From the NCBI GenBank assembly GCA_002633005.1, contig NMRA01000571.1:614-64613 (forward strand): a stretch of 64,000 nt of DNA, in the 5' to 3' direction. The translations under genes and the position numbers were made by a program. Every line of letters starts with the position of its first letter. Position 1 is the stretch's first letter. This DNA comes from Phoronis australis (taxonomy: Eukaryota > Phoronida > Phoronidae). The notes below the pieces were generated by a model. The model was not told the origin of the DNA. It worked only from the letters and a program-made list of their open reading frames with translations, and made no database searches. Of this stretch, positions 47,201 through 62,200 are shown in pieces.

Positions 47201-50200
47201 AGGTGTGCACGATGACAATGTATTCAAGAACTGTCCATCAATTCACTATGCTCCCATCACTTCCTCTGCCGACAGAGTTGCATGAAACTAATATTTTACA
47301 GCACCGCCCCCAACTCCTCCCAACGTCTAACATCACTCAGCTCACTTCCACGCCTGATGCACAGTACCTCCTCTAACTTCCTAATCAGACATTATCAATT
47401 CCACGCAAGTCACTGCCTTACCAATCACAGTTGTGTGCGAAGATGTCGCTCTACAAAACAACCCTTAACCCTTATCCCTACAATTCATTAATGCCACCCA
47501 AACTCCGCCCACATCACTGCCTCACCAATCAAAGTTGTGTGCGAAGATGTCTTTCTACTTCACAACCCTTAACCCTTTTTCCCTACAATTCATTAATGCC
47601 ATCCAAACTCCGCCCACATCACTGCCCCATCAATCAAACTTGTGTGTGAAAATATCACTAAACAACGTCACTCCAAACATTTTCCAACATCTAACTTTGC
47701 CCGCATCACTCTGACAGCTAAGAGAACCACGTAAGAAGACATCAGGTTACATGTCCATTCTTAACTCCTCCCAACTCCGCCCACTTCCCCGCCTCACCTG
47801 ATGGAGTTGTAGACAAAGTGAATGAAGATGTCATCATCCTTGGTGCGATACTGCAGCTCCTTAATTGTTGCCGTCAGATTCTTATCCATGGAAATCTGGG
47901 TCAGTGTGTCACCCAGGCTAGAATGGACAAACGTTCAAAACATGTTTAAATTCTCACACATTACGATTCTATTAAAATTTGTACAAAATAATTGCAACAA
48001 ACCACCATGACTTCACTTTCAAGGGCTTACTTTCTTGCCACAAACCATCATGATTTTACAAAGTGCTCTTTTTAGCAGATGAGTAGTTCGAACAGAGACG
48101 TCTATGAAGTTGATAAATTTATATTTCTTTGGTAAAATTAGGCAAAATATTTACTACTCGTTTTAAAAGAATAGAAACTATGTGATGTTTTATATAAAAA
48201 TCGAGAACAATGACAATCTGTCACTTTTTATCAAAAAAACGTGGTTAAAGGAAAACATTGCATCATTCAATAAGCTGTATGCAAGACAAACCCATAGTAC
48301 ATGTTGGAGTGAAAGTTTGTCAACATACATTTACCATCAAGTTGCCATTCCCACTGATAAAGATGAGCTCTACATCTGACACATCCAACACAACAACCAA
48401 TTGGAATCAATGCAATGGGGTCTCTTTACTGTTCCCAAAGCAATATTTCTTCACTACAGTAACCCTTGAGTTTGGGGCAGTCTCGAAAATTTGGGACACC
48501 GAATCCAAGCCCAAACTCGATTTTCTTGACTGTGATGACTGAGCAGTGAGCTATTTTGTCAATCATAGGGCACTGTGTTTTGTTATGAAGAGAGTCTGCA
48601 GTTTTACTTAGAAGTTCATAAAATTGCTAAGTAGCCACTCACACAACATATCCACGTGTCCCGATAGTGGGCATTGTGGGTTATATCAGGGTGAATGATT
48701 CTTAGTTAACTTGAGATGACCAATATTGGACAATTTCTTAATTTTCATACCAACTCCAACCCTGAGCAAAATAATTAATTTCTCACCGTCCCAAACTGGA
48801 GAAGTATACCAAGGTGAACACCCCAAAAAGAATCCCTGAGCTAGCGTTATTACCTGACTGGCTGTGCCGAGAGGGTCTTGCCACCGGCTGTCTTTGGCGG
48901 TATGACTGTGGAACGGCAGACCATAGCCTCAACCACATTATCCATGTCCCAGGACTGTAATATTATGGGTCACATTTGAACAGGTAAGATAGACACCGTA
49001 AAAAGTCTTCAACACAAAAGAACACATACTTCACTGTTACAGTTTTTGATAGCATTCATACACTGAGCATTTACACCGAAACTACAAAATCCCCAAATGG
49101 GATTTTAAGCTGAACAAAACTGAACATGGGTGTATAAAGAGTGAAGCATTTGAAAATTCAGTGTGGCTGTTAACCCCTAAACATCAGCAACCGATTAGCC
49201 TAAAAACTTGCCTGACATTTCAGTATTGTTGATACAGCATTTAATTAGAGAGAAATCTATATACAACAAAAAAATGCAGTAACCATAAATTTGTAAAAAA
49301 TAAGCTCCAGAACGTTCTGGAGCAAGCAAACGACTAACTAATGAAAAACAAAAATTATAATTGTCATTAAACAGAAAACAAGATTTGCAATCCCTTCCAA
49401 TAGGGTAAAATTGCACCAATTTCCGACAACACCATTCTCCAAAATAGCTCAAAATTTCATTGTAAGGGCCTCTTACACTGCTGTAAATGTCCACAGCTTT
49501 TCAAAATATTATTTGTTGGTAGCAAGGTTACTGAACTGAAATATTACAAAATATGATTTAAAAAAAAAAATAGAACAAATGTTCACTTGTCCACCACATG
49601 GTATCTTGAATTGGTGACATTTATATATCTTATCATAATGTGAGTAATCATATAACATATGGCCACAGCCCGCTTACAACATGTACATACGAATAGATGG
49701 CAGACCCCCTCCCACCATACCCTCCCACAGGGACCCTATGTCTTACCATCTTGGTCAAGTTGTGTACACAGCGTACGGGGGCCGGCCCCTGCGAGCTGCA
49801 CACCATTAAGTTGATCACATGCGCATACTGCGCAAAGAGCACATTGGACTCGTCAAAAATCATGCGACTGAGAACAGCGTGCGACCTAGCAGGGCCCGAG
49901 AAATAGACGGACAGAAACACGTTAGTGGGTTGATAGCCACCAGACAAGGACAGCTCCCAAGCTATGAAGTACAGACATGGGGAACAACGCCTACGAAATG
50001 CATGCCTGGGGTCAAACAAGGTTTAAACAAAAAGAAAAAATGTCTTGCGCATGACCATTCACAAGAAGCAAGCTAAGTATTGGCATGTTTTGGACACAAA
50101 TTATTGGATGGAAAACAATCATGTCCAGTACAGTATTGCCTTCCTTCTCATTGAAGAAATAGTAAAAACTTTTTCCTCCCAGGTTCCTTTCTTTTTCAGA

Positions 50201-53200
50201 TCAATTCTTGCAAAAAAGGTGACAGCAACAAACTGTCGAGAACCCATACTATGCCACAAAATTTGTTTGGGACTAATTTTTACTTAAGTGGCAGTGTGTA
50301 GACAACCATGTCAATTAGCCAAAACATCATACTTGCGTCAGCATGACAGTAATTCACAATACTGCAAAATGCTCATGCGCAACAGACACCTAAACAAAGG
50401 GGCATATCATTCTTTCACACAACCCTTAATGCACATTACAAAACAGGTTACTCCACTGCACAAAATAATCTTAGGTATTTGGAAACCAATGAGTTTAAAT
50501 ACCAAGCGTCTTCAACATAGTGCCATTTTGTATAACGGTCTCCGATGCAGATTACGTTTGTTGGCAGAAAAAAATTGCTTTTATTGCAAGAAACACAGTA
50601 ATCACTTACAGTGGCACCATATTTTGAGGACCAAATTTCTTCACTAAATGACAGGCATTAGAGGGGCGGCTCTAAGCAACTACTACCAGAACAATTTTCA
50701 GATACCTCTGATAGTGCTAATCAGCTTATTCTAAAAATGTTACATTCAGGACTGCTATGGGAGGAAATGCACCTTTAAATAAAGACAACAAATTAAGGCT
50801 GTAAAGAAAATGAACACGGTACCAGAAACAGGTGAAAGAAAACAACACAACAAAGCAAGAAACAAATAAGAAAACAAAAAACAAAAATGGGTTAGTAAAA
50901 GCTGAAACTAAGAGAAAAAAAAACTGTTAGTAAAGCATGCCTACAAAGACCAAACAGTCCTAATAGCTGAATGTTTGCATATGTGCGCATTTTATGCCTG
51001 CAACAAAACGTTCGATTTGATACTAGTGTCACAGAAAGAAAACTGAAGACAAACCACTAAGCTTGCACCATAAAACATTACATGGGGTGTAAATGATGGA
51101 GCACGTCCCACAAACCAATAGTGTGGACAGTATTTTGAACATTACAACCCGCTTTCTTCCCAATCCAATAGCAATTTGCACTACCCGCCTTTCAAACAGA
51201 GACTGCACATCATGGTGAAGCAAGTATATCCATCTCATGCAGTTAGTTCAGGAGAAACCTGGTATCCTGCAGGGAATACTTTTCACGTTTCTCAGACAAC
51301 CAATGAAAATGCGTCAAAACTCCTGGCAAACGGAGATCGACGATCACACAGTCGACTACATTTAACTTTAAAAACAGAGAAGAGAAAACAACCATTTAGT
51401 TGTCTAATTCGATTTCACCCTGATCAGGCTGTAAAGATTTTTTATTCATTCATTGTCGGTGAACTTGTATGGAGAAAAGCCAGATTTTGGCAACATCATC
51501 ATACAGTCAAGAAAAAGCCACATCCATGAATGATGAAATACTATCTTGCCTAGATCACCTCTATAAGGTACGAGGAACAAACTGCCATTAGCCAACCACC
51601 ACCAACAAAAAGCCTGACCCATCCCAAATTGCCATGGTAACTACCTCAGACTCTCCATCAATGACGCCCTGTTAAATGAGGTTAAAGGTTAGGGGGTCAC
51701 CGCATGTAATACCATGAAACACATGCAGGTGATGGTTAATGGTTTAACCAAGCAGTGTGTTAAACATGGGTCACAGAAATGAGGTTATGGCTATGATTTT
51801 GTCAAAGACAGAACGCTTGCAATTCAAAGGCGTTAAAATTAAGGTAGATCTGATCAGACAGTTGATTACTGAGGTCCGTCAACACAAACATGTGGAGACA
51901 TTTAGTAGGCCTTTTATACCGGACATTCAGGTGATAGAAATAGACTTGCTGGAACGTGGGACTGCATTACTATTCCCTAGCCAACTAAGTAAAAGACATG
52001 CTTATGTCACTTACAGAGATCCACATTTTGAGAAGCAGTTTTCTCCACCGAATAACTGGCATGAAACTGATTCTGAAAATCTAGGTCCCTGGGCTATGGC
52101 CCACAACACCAAAGGCCAGTTCACAAGCGACTGCCAACACACGAGTCATAATTCCTCTGTTGTTTCAAAAGTACTGGATGATGAATACCGATCTTACAAA
52201 TCTCGGGAATGTATTCCGTAGAGCCATGAATTGGGCGAAATCACACAAAATCACGGACGAAAAGGCAAGTGTCGCGATTAAGTTGGCGACCGTAATTAAG
52301 CTAACACGAGAAAAATTTCCGCCTGTGAAGTTACTGACTACCACAAGATTGGAATGAAGAATTATTGGAGAGAATTCAATTGCTGTCTCAGAGTTCTCAT
52401 TGCAAGTTTATTATGCAAATGTCTTGGGTTACGGAAAGCACTCTAGCTTGATATTTGTACAAGTCATCACTTAGCCTAACTAAATGGATAAATTCAGTTG
52501 ACTAAGAGACGGTAATATGCAAGCAATTCCGTCAGTAACTATAGGCCTTTGGTATAAGGACATCGATGAAACATTTTTGTACAGAGAACCAGGTGAAACT
52601 ACCTCCATCTGTTGAAGAGTGATGTTGTTCTGGCACGTGGCGTGCGATTGGCTAGCCGCGGGACACAGGAGAAGCTGGAAGTTGTGGAGGTACTGCGTAC
52701 CGCTGGACGTGAACAGGAACCCGCCGCTGACATCGTGAACTCTGTGGGGGGCGTGGAAGAGAGAGTGTGTGTGGATGAATATGAGATAAAACTGAACATC
52801 ATTATGTAGCACTCTTCATGTAAGAAGGCCCATGAAGCTTTGGTAGACATGTAAAAGCTAAAGAAAGGCAAAACGAGATGCTATTTTATAGTACAAAAGG
52901 GAGTTCGGAATCCACTAGGTGACGCTTGTGAGCCAATGTTGACAATTTACGTTCCTCTGAAACATAAAGAGCAACTTCTGCTTTTCGAGGTGAACGTTGT
53001 CTGCAACGCCGCGGTAAGAAAGGAATTTGTTGCGGAAATTTTATATCAAATCCGATTTTTTTACGCAGAAATATAATAAAATGCGCGGACAGAACATTTG
53101 AAAAAAGTGGAAATCCGCGTTTCCGCGGAAAATTCCAAGCCCTGAACAGGAGAATTTTTGCTGCAGTGCTACCTCGTAAACACAAACTTTCCCGACAAAA

Positions 53201-56200
53201 CAGCCTAAAAATAAGACAGAGTAAAAGTCAATTTCAACACGTCGACAGGACTACAAAAGAAATGGCCTGAAAACATGTCTTACTAACAGTAACCAGATAT
53301 TAACATAAATATTCAGGGCCTCGTTTCACGAAAAGTGATATAAGACTTGAGTCGGAAATTTAGTCTTACGCTCTCAATTTGCTATTACTGGCTGCAACTT
53401 AATATTTTTAAAGGCTATCATTAGTACATCACACTTTAGCATCAAGATTTCAAGATTATTGTAATGTTTAGACTTTAGAGTAATTATGGGTACATTCTCA
53501 AAGACATTGTACTTTTTACTCAAGTGAGATTAGCTAATTCAGTTGTGTTAACCACAAGACCAAATGCCTGATTAAGTCTTACATCATTTTTCATGAAATG
53601 GGTGCATGACGATCTTTTATTAACAGACGATTACAACAGACTGCCAGTATTACAACTGAAATTAATATTAATGTCTTTTGTCATTTACTGATCAGGGACT
53701 ACAACTACATCTGCTACAGCCCAGAAAAAATGATGGGATTTGAACCCACTCTTTCACAGATAGAATAAAATAATGTAAACAAGAGACTTACTAGCTCTGT
53801 CAATGACAGATAAATGCATATATATTTTCCAAGATATTTGATATATCGGTAAAAGTTATCATTTAGTAAACCAAAAAATATCAAACCTATTGTTTAGACA
53901 TGGGAAGCAGCAGTCCAGAAATGTTTGAAGGGGTGACAAATTTATCAATCGGTTTAATCTTGAGCCTGCTAAAAACTGACAGATGAGCAAACCTTACACA
54001 AAAAATCCATTCAGTGTTTTTATTGACTGTCTTACCCAGATAAGCTTGTGAAGTTGAACTGCTTGCCGTCGGCACCAGTATAGAGACAATCGCTATAGCA
54101 GGTCTTGTGGTCGTCCGTCTTGAGTCCCTCGCCGCAGGGCTGGCAAGACTCGCGGCCAAACGCGTGGTTACTGTTGATGACTGTGTTAGGAGGGCACTGT
54201 ACACAGCTCATAGACTCACTGCTGATGTACTGGCCGTCAGGACAGGGGACACAACTGTGGAGTAGGCAGGGGAGACAATTAGCTAGGTGGTGTAGTTTTG
54301 ACCAAACATAGTAAAGTGTGAAGGGTTCGCAGGAGATAATCAACACTTCAGCAGATGACAAACACAGTTCCTTGACTGACTCTTAATGGAGTGCCATTCT
54401 GGAAAATAAACACAACTGAGGACTAGACAGGCAACAGAGAGGTTTCAAGCTCGCTCTCTTCCGTGACCAACTGCTAACATGGATGACAATCCCCAAATAA
54501 TAAAGGAACCAATGAGTGAGGGTAAAAAATTGAGTCTCACTGTTCTTCACAGAGAATATCTCCACTCAATCATTCCTGCTGGATTTTAATACCGAATATT
54601 GAAAAAACCACAAGCTGTCACGTCACAAACCTTCTTCCCTTGTTGCGATTTCCCCAGCAACATTGTTGGAGAACTCACCCGTCAGCGTCGCTGGTTCGCG
54701 GACACTGCACGCATTCAGCAGCTCCACCTGTCAGCGTGTTTGTGATGTTGATGGAGTAGATACGAGCAACGTCACCTGTCCGCTTGTACTGCACCTTGCC
54801 GTCACGGAAGGCGCTGTCGAAGGTAGTCTTCTGGAAGGCCCACGAAAACGAGACAGGCTCTGTCTTGGTGATGATGGCTCTGAGAATGAACAAAGATCAC
54901 GAGGTGGAGAAGAGGTAACATGAAATATCACCCATTTGGGACACAATATGGCTGACAAATGAAATTCTTTTTCTCATTTTTTCCAAGAAAGATATGTAAC
55001 GCGTACATCCAATGCAAACATTAAGCAACCCTGCCAGCCTTATAAACAGGCAAAAACAGGACAACTGAAACTGAGTTTCATACTGAAAAGGATTCCTTTA
55101 ATAGGTAAATGCAACACAAGCTAATGTACAACTATTATTAGAAAGTCAAGCTGATGTACATTTGATGTTAACTGTACTCACAACCAGCGACGTCACTCCA
55201 GATAAAATGCATCTATGGCAGCGACGTGTGCATAAATATTCCCAGAAACAATACCCGCATAAAGTCTCTTGTGCTGCCACCTGGAGGGAAGTCGTAGGAG
55301 CGGAACGTTATCTCAGATAATAGTAGATAGAGATAGCCGGTAAGGGCCATTTACTCACGTGTACTGCTGTTTGGATCTTTTACCCTGCCACGCCTTGATC
55401 ACAGAGGCTCCCATGCTGCGCGACTCCTGCAACAACCAGTACAGTTAAGCCACACATAGCCAACATTGGGACGGCTTGTTATGAACAAGACACTGATTGC
55501 ACAATATTATTACTAAACAAAATAAAGTTTAAAAAATTTATAAACCTTTAAAAGGGAGACTAACTGTTTGTTGAAATTCTAAGAATGATTTCTCAAAACC
55601 TTGGCGGACATCAATGTTTAATAAAGGTTTACATAATAGCAAAGATTATATAAATCAAACAATGACGCCAAGAGAAGCCGGTGTTGTTAACTGAATCAAA
55701 TCCCTAAGCAATGATCAAAAATGATGGGCAGAGTGTCCCTGAGACGGTACACAAATTTTCTTATTAGAAAACAACCACCATAGTCCTGTTCCCAAACATA
55801 AAAGTCGAAGATAACGGCTGCATAGAAAAACTATGAGCATTACATGTTCTTTATTGTGTGTACATCCTATGCAAACATTAAGCAACCCTGCCACCCTTAT
55901 AAACATGCACAAACAGGACATCAGAACCCATTCCATAAGGAACTCATACTGAGAAGGATTTCTATTGGGTAACTGCATCACATCCATTGAAACACAGGAA
56001 TGAAGTGATTCAGTTATGAGAGTCAACCCAAAACAAATGTAGAACAAGTGTTAGAGGCAAACACTGACGGCAAATTGACGTATTCATGACAATTTCTGCC
56101 CGTTAACAAGTTGGTCTGGATCAATCTGCACTTTCTTCTCAAAAGCAACAGACTTGTGCTGCCAAGGATTTCCCGCGTTTACACTAACGACTTCTCCAGA

Positions 56201-59200
56201 GCAAATTGTTGCTGGAACAACTTGCGTCCGGTTTTTATACAGTGGAAATGGCATACAACGCAGTCAAGTAAATTTGTGTATGTTGAAAATATATTCCTGT
56301 CCAAACAATACACCGATAACACAGACAATGCAGAGCTACGTAATGATGCTAGATGACAGTACATTTGCCAAAAAAACTAAAACAGCCAAGTAACGAAGCC
56401 GACAAAAACACGTTGAGCAATGTCAAACATGGCAATTTAACCACGCATTACTTAAAGAGCGCTACAAAAAGAAAGCCAAATCCCTCCGCCCAGAACAAAA
56501 CTACCTTGCTGTGGTGAGTCTGTGCATTGGATAAAAAACAAATGGCAAACGATAAAGGGTCATAACATCGGGACTGCGTTCACATAAGCAAATCTATTGT
56601 GCCTAAGGCGAGGTCACTCAAGATATTCCAAGTCTAAGGCAAAACGTTGTCCCTGTTTAACTTGATACCTGATATTTCTTTTATGGAAAATGTGGACAGC
56701 AATATGGATGTTAAATTATGAGAGTGGATCAAGAAATCATCAACAACGGACTGTTGGTACCCTACTCTCATGTTATAACATTCCAAGGCACTGCTTTAGT
56801 GAACGTGCCCCAAGCGGTAACTTAAAAACACAATGAACAAGAACAAGGCGATTAGTTGTAAAAATAAATTGTCACACACAAGAGAGGTGTTAAGGGTCTC
56901 ATTAATAACAAAAAGTGACCTGGTCACATGTGGATAGTCAGCTACCGGATGAGCAAGCATGCAGCTTTCATGCGGAGAAGGATCCCTGGTAGTGCACAGA
57001 AAAATCTAGTTACCCGAAACCATAGAAAAGTGACTAACAACAAACAAGGAACAAAACCTATAAGCAAAATCAACAATTTATTGATCCATTGGCAGCTGTC
57101 AATCTCATGACAGCATTTCCTTTCAGGATTGTGTGCACAGCCAGTCTTTTGTTACAGCTGGCTAGGTCCATTAGGTCATTGTGTTCTGGTCACTACAGAG
57201 CATTATCTGATGTTACCAGGCATGGCTTCAACCACTCTCTTCCCTGATACCTGGCTAGAGTGATGGGGCAGGCTCACTAATGGACCTGACTAATCAAATC
57301 ATTACTTTTTATTCGATTCAGATGGCTCAAACAGTATCCCACTTGCTCCACAATTTTTGTAATATTTACAGCTTGTCACAGGAACTTGATTACACGACAA
57401 TAGATTCATAGGTACACGCAGGTCATCTCCATTGGAAATGCATCAGGAACGAGAGAAGACAAAAGAAGATTAAAGCAATACAAGTAAGAAGTAATCCAGA
57501 ACAAGAGAAGCCTTTCAAACACTTTGTCAGAGAGAACAACAGAAAACAATGCACCAGAAAACAAACTGCACACATGGGCTAGAACTTTACGGAACTCGAG
57601 GAAGCCGTTCACAGAAAAAATACAGGGAACAGTTGAGACAGATCAGAGAAATGGCAATCCATTCTGCTGCGAAAACAAAACAACATCCAACTCCTCTCCC
57701 CCGCCCAGGACATGCAAAACTGCCTTAACCATAACCAGTCTCCTGCAAGCCTAAATACTTCAAAACCTTTTTTACCTTCTTGTGCTTCTGTTAAACATGA
57801 CAAGTTGACATTGTTAGTAAGTTATACGCATATATAGAGAACAGAAGAGTTAGCAAAAGCAAAACTGTCCCCGTTTCGAGAGCAGAAAAAATTCTCCAGT
57901 TTGGGGGTCACAATGAAAAACTTAACTTTGTAGAAGATTGAAATTTATACTGAATTGGGCAATATTGGCCGTTCCAAAATAAAAAAATTACAAAAACAAC
58001 AGTAACATTATATAATTCTGAAATTATGGAGGTAATGCAATATTACGGTGCCCGCTACACATTTCCGTTTAATTTGTGATTATACTTTGAAACACCTGAC
58101 CAGTCAAGACTGATTATAGTTGACAGTGTCTGAATATTAGACCCGGACGATACAAAATGCAATGTCCCATATTTGATAAAACAAGAATGACAAATGGAAA
58201 AATCGCCCATGTTCTAATATTTTTGACACAAGAAAATTTAATTCCAACTTTTGTGTTCCACATTAAAAGACCCCAAGTGGAGGGCTCTTATTGTAGTAAG
58301 ACGGGCTTCCAAAGACGAATGGACTACAACCCCATTCTCAACAACCCAACATGGCAAATCTACGTTTCTTTAATTTTGGGTGACAAAACCAAGTTTATTT
58401 GGTATTAATTTAATTACTTAATGTCTAGTCGTTAAGCAATTTGAAAGTTAGTTAAAGAAAATGAAAAAGTATCTTTGGACAATACAAATTAAAGCAAAAA
58501 TTGAGCTCAAGTGACACGATCTATGGTTTATGAAAGTTTCAACAGCATGAACTTTGCATTGATTTTCAGTTCTCTCCATTTTTCCACTTTCTCTTAAACA
58601 AAGCTCAGAAAAAGAAAAACAGAATTTGCTACTTTACAAATTGGAAATGTGGACTTTCACTGTTGTCAAAACGGAATCCTTTGCTTTTGAAAATAAAAAG
58701 GAGAATTATGGTCTCAAAGTTCCAGGAAATAAAAAAACAGGAACATTATATCAACACTAGAGGCACATAACACCAACCTGCATAAAGTACATCTGACACG
58801 CTGTGTCGTCATCTGCGTTCTCAGCGCAGTCGAGCTCGAACACAAATGTGATGCGGGCGATCTCGACAGGCTTGCCATGGAAAATGCCCTCCCGTCCCTG
58901 GAAGCCGTCCACGTCCAAGAGGAGGATGAGGTAGGCATCATCGGCGTGACCTACGCCCGTGTGAATGTGGTCGTTGGCAGGCTGCCAGCCATTCTTGGTA
59001 CTACACCCCGTGTCTAGAACGGCGAGAACCACAGTCATTTCAATTTGTGACACGAAACCAGACACAAAAATGACATTTTTCCACCCATCTCCTGAGCCAC
59101 TCAAAACTGCCATTCAGTTACAGCATGGGAACATACGTATTTACTTTAATTTTGTATCCAATTCTTTATTTCGCGGACTTTTAAAACAATGCCACTGAAG

Positions 59201-62200
59201 GATGACACATGCGCAGCATTTAATTTTTGACGTTATACAAAAAAATGACTTAATATTTATTCACAATCGGATTTCAAACACGTTTTCATTAATCGAAATT
59301 AATGAAAATGACCACCACACATTTGAAGGGTGGAAAACCACGTACACGATAGTGTAAATGTCAACCAAATCACATACAATTCTCCGATTCACAAACAAAA
59401 CAACAGCTCACTAATAATTAGGACAAAATGTTTGCTTATGAATAAAACACCAGGGTCAGGGTTATAGTGTCATCACCTTTTTTCTTTCCCCGATTCCATG
59501 ACTTAAATTCTCACAGTTTTGCAAACAAATATAACAAAGTTCAAAATGCATAAACTAGCGATAAGACTTGCAAAAATCATGATACTAAGTTATCACCATA
59601 TGAAAATTTCTGTGAATCTTCAAAAAAGGAATTTCTATGCATGAACATTGGTTCTGCCAAATCCCCAGTTTTCCCAATTTTCTGCAAGGAGCAGGAATGA
59701 GCGTTACCCCAATACTCACCATCGGTAGATATACAGCTGGCGGTCATGTTGGGTGGCATTGTATTCCACCATTTGTAAACTAGGCCTGTCTTGGGGGCGG
59801 AGTTGACCGGACATGGCTGACAGGCCTCCCGCCCTGAAATAAGATTGACAGGCGGAGATTAAAAACATGAATGCAGCCATATCATTTAACAACAGATTAT
59901 ACAATACAGGCAAATTTAAAGCAGATACTGCAAAAAAAAAATGGTTATCACAAAATTGAAAGCAATCTCAAATCAACTGACCCCATTTATTTCACAAGTC
60001 GGGGTAATCTTCAGGGGTCGAACCGACAAACCAGAGTTGAAATCTTTCATGTTGTAACATACCAATCGAAAGAAAACTTACTCATGGATTGGACATTCCA
60101 AAATAATAAAATAATTATTTCATCGAAATAAGACTTTATGTTTACACCTGACAAGAGGTCTTTCAGTACTGAAAAACCAGCCGCACACACATTATACGAT
60201 AAATTGAGAAACCCAGAAACGTGAACCGACTATCGATAGCATGTATTCGTTCTCACTTTACCGTACAAATTGACATAGCAACCTACCTTTCATTTATCTA
60301 ACTTTGTTTAATGTGAAAAGTTTCTATCATGCTTGAATGAAACATAGTTTGTGATTCAAATTTCTGTTTTTCAGGTTTCAAATAGGAGATCTGTAGTTCA
60401 CTACAGTGCCTAACCACAAGGTAGCGTGTGTTAGACCTTCATTAAATAAGCAAAACCAATGGCGCCCTTTGACCTTACCATCGGAGAATGTGTTCTTGGG
60501 ACAGAACTGACACGACTGCTGAGTGTAGTGCATGCCGGGGTTACACGGTGGACACTCCTCCTTGACACCAGAGGCCGGCAGTTTCGCGGAGCCCGCCACG
60601 TCAGTGCGACACAGCTTGTGCTCCGCCCACTTGTACATCTTCTGTGTCTGTGGAGAAATGGCATGAGTGTAACGATTTGGAATCGCAAAAGAGCAATCAT
60701 CCGACATCACGGACAAATGTCCAACAAAAAATGGAAACAAAGATTTGAATTCCACTATTGGAAGCGAAAATTTGGCATGTACAATAACAGCCCCCGATAC
60801 TATCAGTTTTACATATTAGAAGTATAACAGAAGATTCAGATGACACAGCAACTAGCCCACATCAGAAACTGACAGGTCAAGGGAGCAAGTGCATCATATA
60901 GCATTAATTCATCGTTCAAATTGTGGCTGTTTAACCATTTTACAACAGCTTACCATAAATACAGAGAAGCACTAAAACCTAATACTGGACTTACACTTCA
61001 ACTGAGCAATGTTGCTTCCTCATCGCGAGGACTTGCACTAATTAATGACGTGGTGGCGTTTGGCTGACGGTGTGATCTGCACGGAATGAAGCGCAGTGAG
61101 TGATCCCACATCATATTACACCATCAGCTGAACCCACCATGGAATTAGCTGGTGAAAGTCTTCACGATGAGGGTGCAACGCAGCTTAGTCAAAATGTAAA
61201 TCAGTATTAGGCCTTTGTTTCTATATTATCAACTGGATGTCTAATATTCACCAATTTATTCACCAATTCAGCTTAATTCAAACTTATACTATTTATCACA
61301 TATAGTAGAGAAAGGTTACAGTGAACATCAAATAAAATACTGTTTACAGTAAGAGAGACACTTTATATATAATTGATTGAGTCAGCCTACTTTCAAAAAT
61401 TCTACTTTGCTTAAAATCAATTTAAAAAATGATTTTTAATATGGGAAGCTAATTTTCACATGGTCACCCAGTGAATCAAGTGGAGTTTATCCACAACTCC
61501 TGAGGCTAGATGAGGCGCTGTGAACTTGCAGTGGGTACTTTTGACTTGACATATATTGTTGTGAGCAATTTTCACATGGTCTACTACCTATAATTGGCTA
61601 CAATACAATTATAGCAGTCACCACTGCATGTTAAACAACCATTTAACCAAAACGAGTCATCCACAACATCAGACATACAGGGAGGGACAAAAAAATGTTA
61701 CCCGTTCTGACTTCATATATACTTAAATTTTCTGCTTTTTTAAAATGTATCACAGAAGCATGAAAGTTTTGATTGATAACGACAATCTCTCATCTTGTCA
61801 CAATTTGGGATCCATTTACTAATTATTGACACTAATCTGTATCACTAAATGATTACTCCGTGACAACACTGCACAGAAACTATAGACACCAAGAGAATAA
61901 ACTACACGCTCAAGATTTAGCCTGGGCCAAGAATCTCATTTTCTGCCCAATAACGTAAAAATGTACCTCATAAGCAAAAAAGCTCCTATCCAAAGAACTG
62001 AGTAACAATTTTTGACCCACCCTGTATCATGAAATTACCATACCTGGTTGTTTTCATCACAGGCAGTCAGGTATCCAAAGTAGTCGTTGCTGGTACATGC
62101 AGGACGATCAGTGCATTCGGACGCTCCCTGGCCTAATAACAGTTGAAACAATTAATGACAAAATAGGCATCTTTTAACCTGGTGCATGCCATAGACCAAA

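Noticed and set aside
47455-47480. Telomere-like CCCTTAACCCTT
   Set aside because: It is part of a 104/105-bp minisatellite unit and occurs once per unit.
49648-50019. Whole 123-codon minus-strand frame as a separate gene
   Set aside because: Only 49,747-49,867 has splice sites and family resemblance; the rest is intronic read-through.
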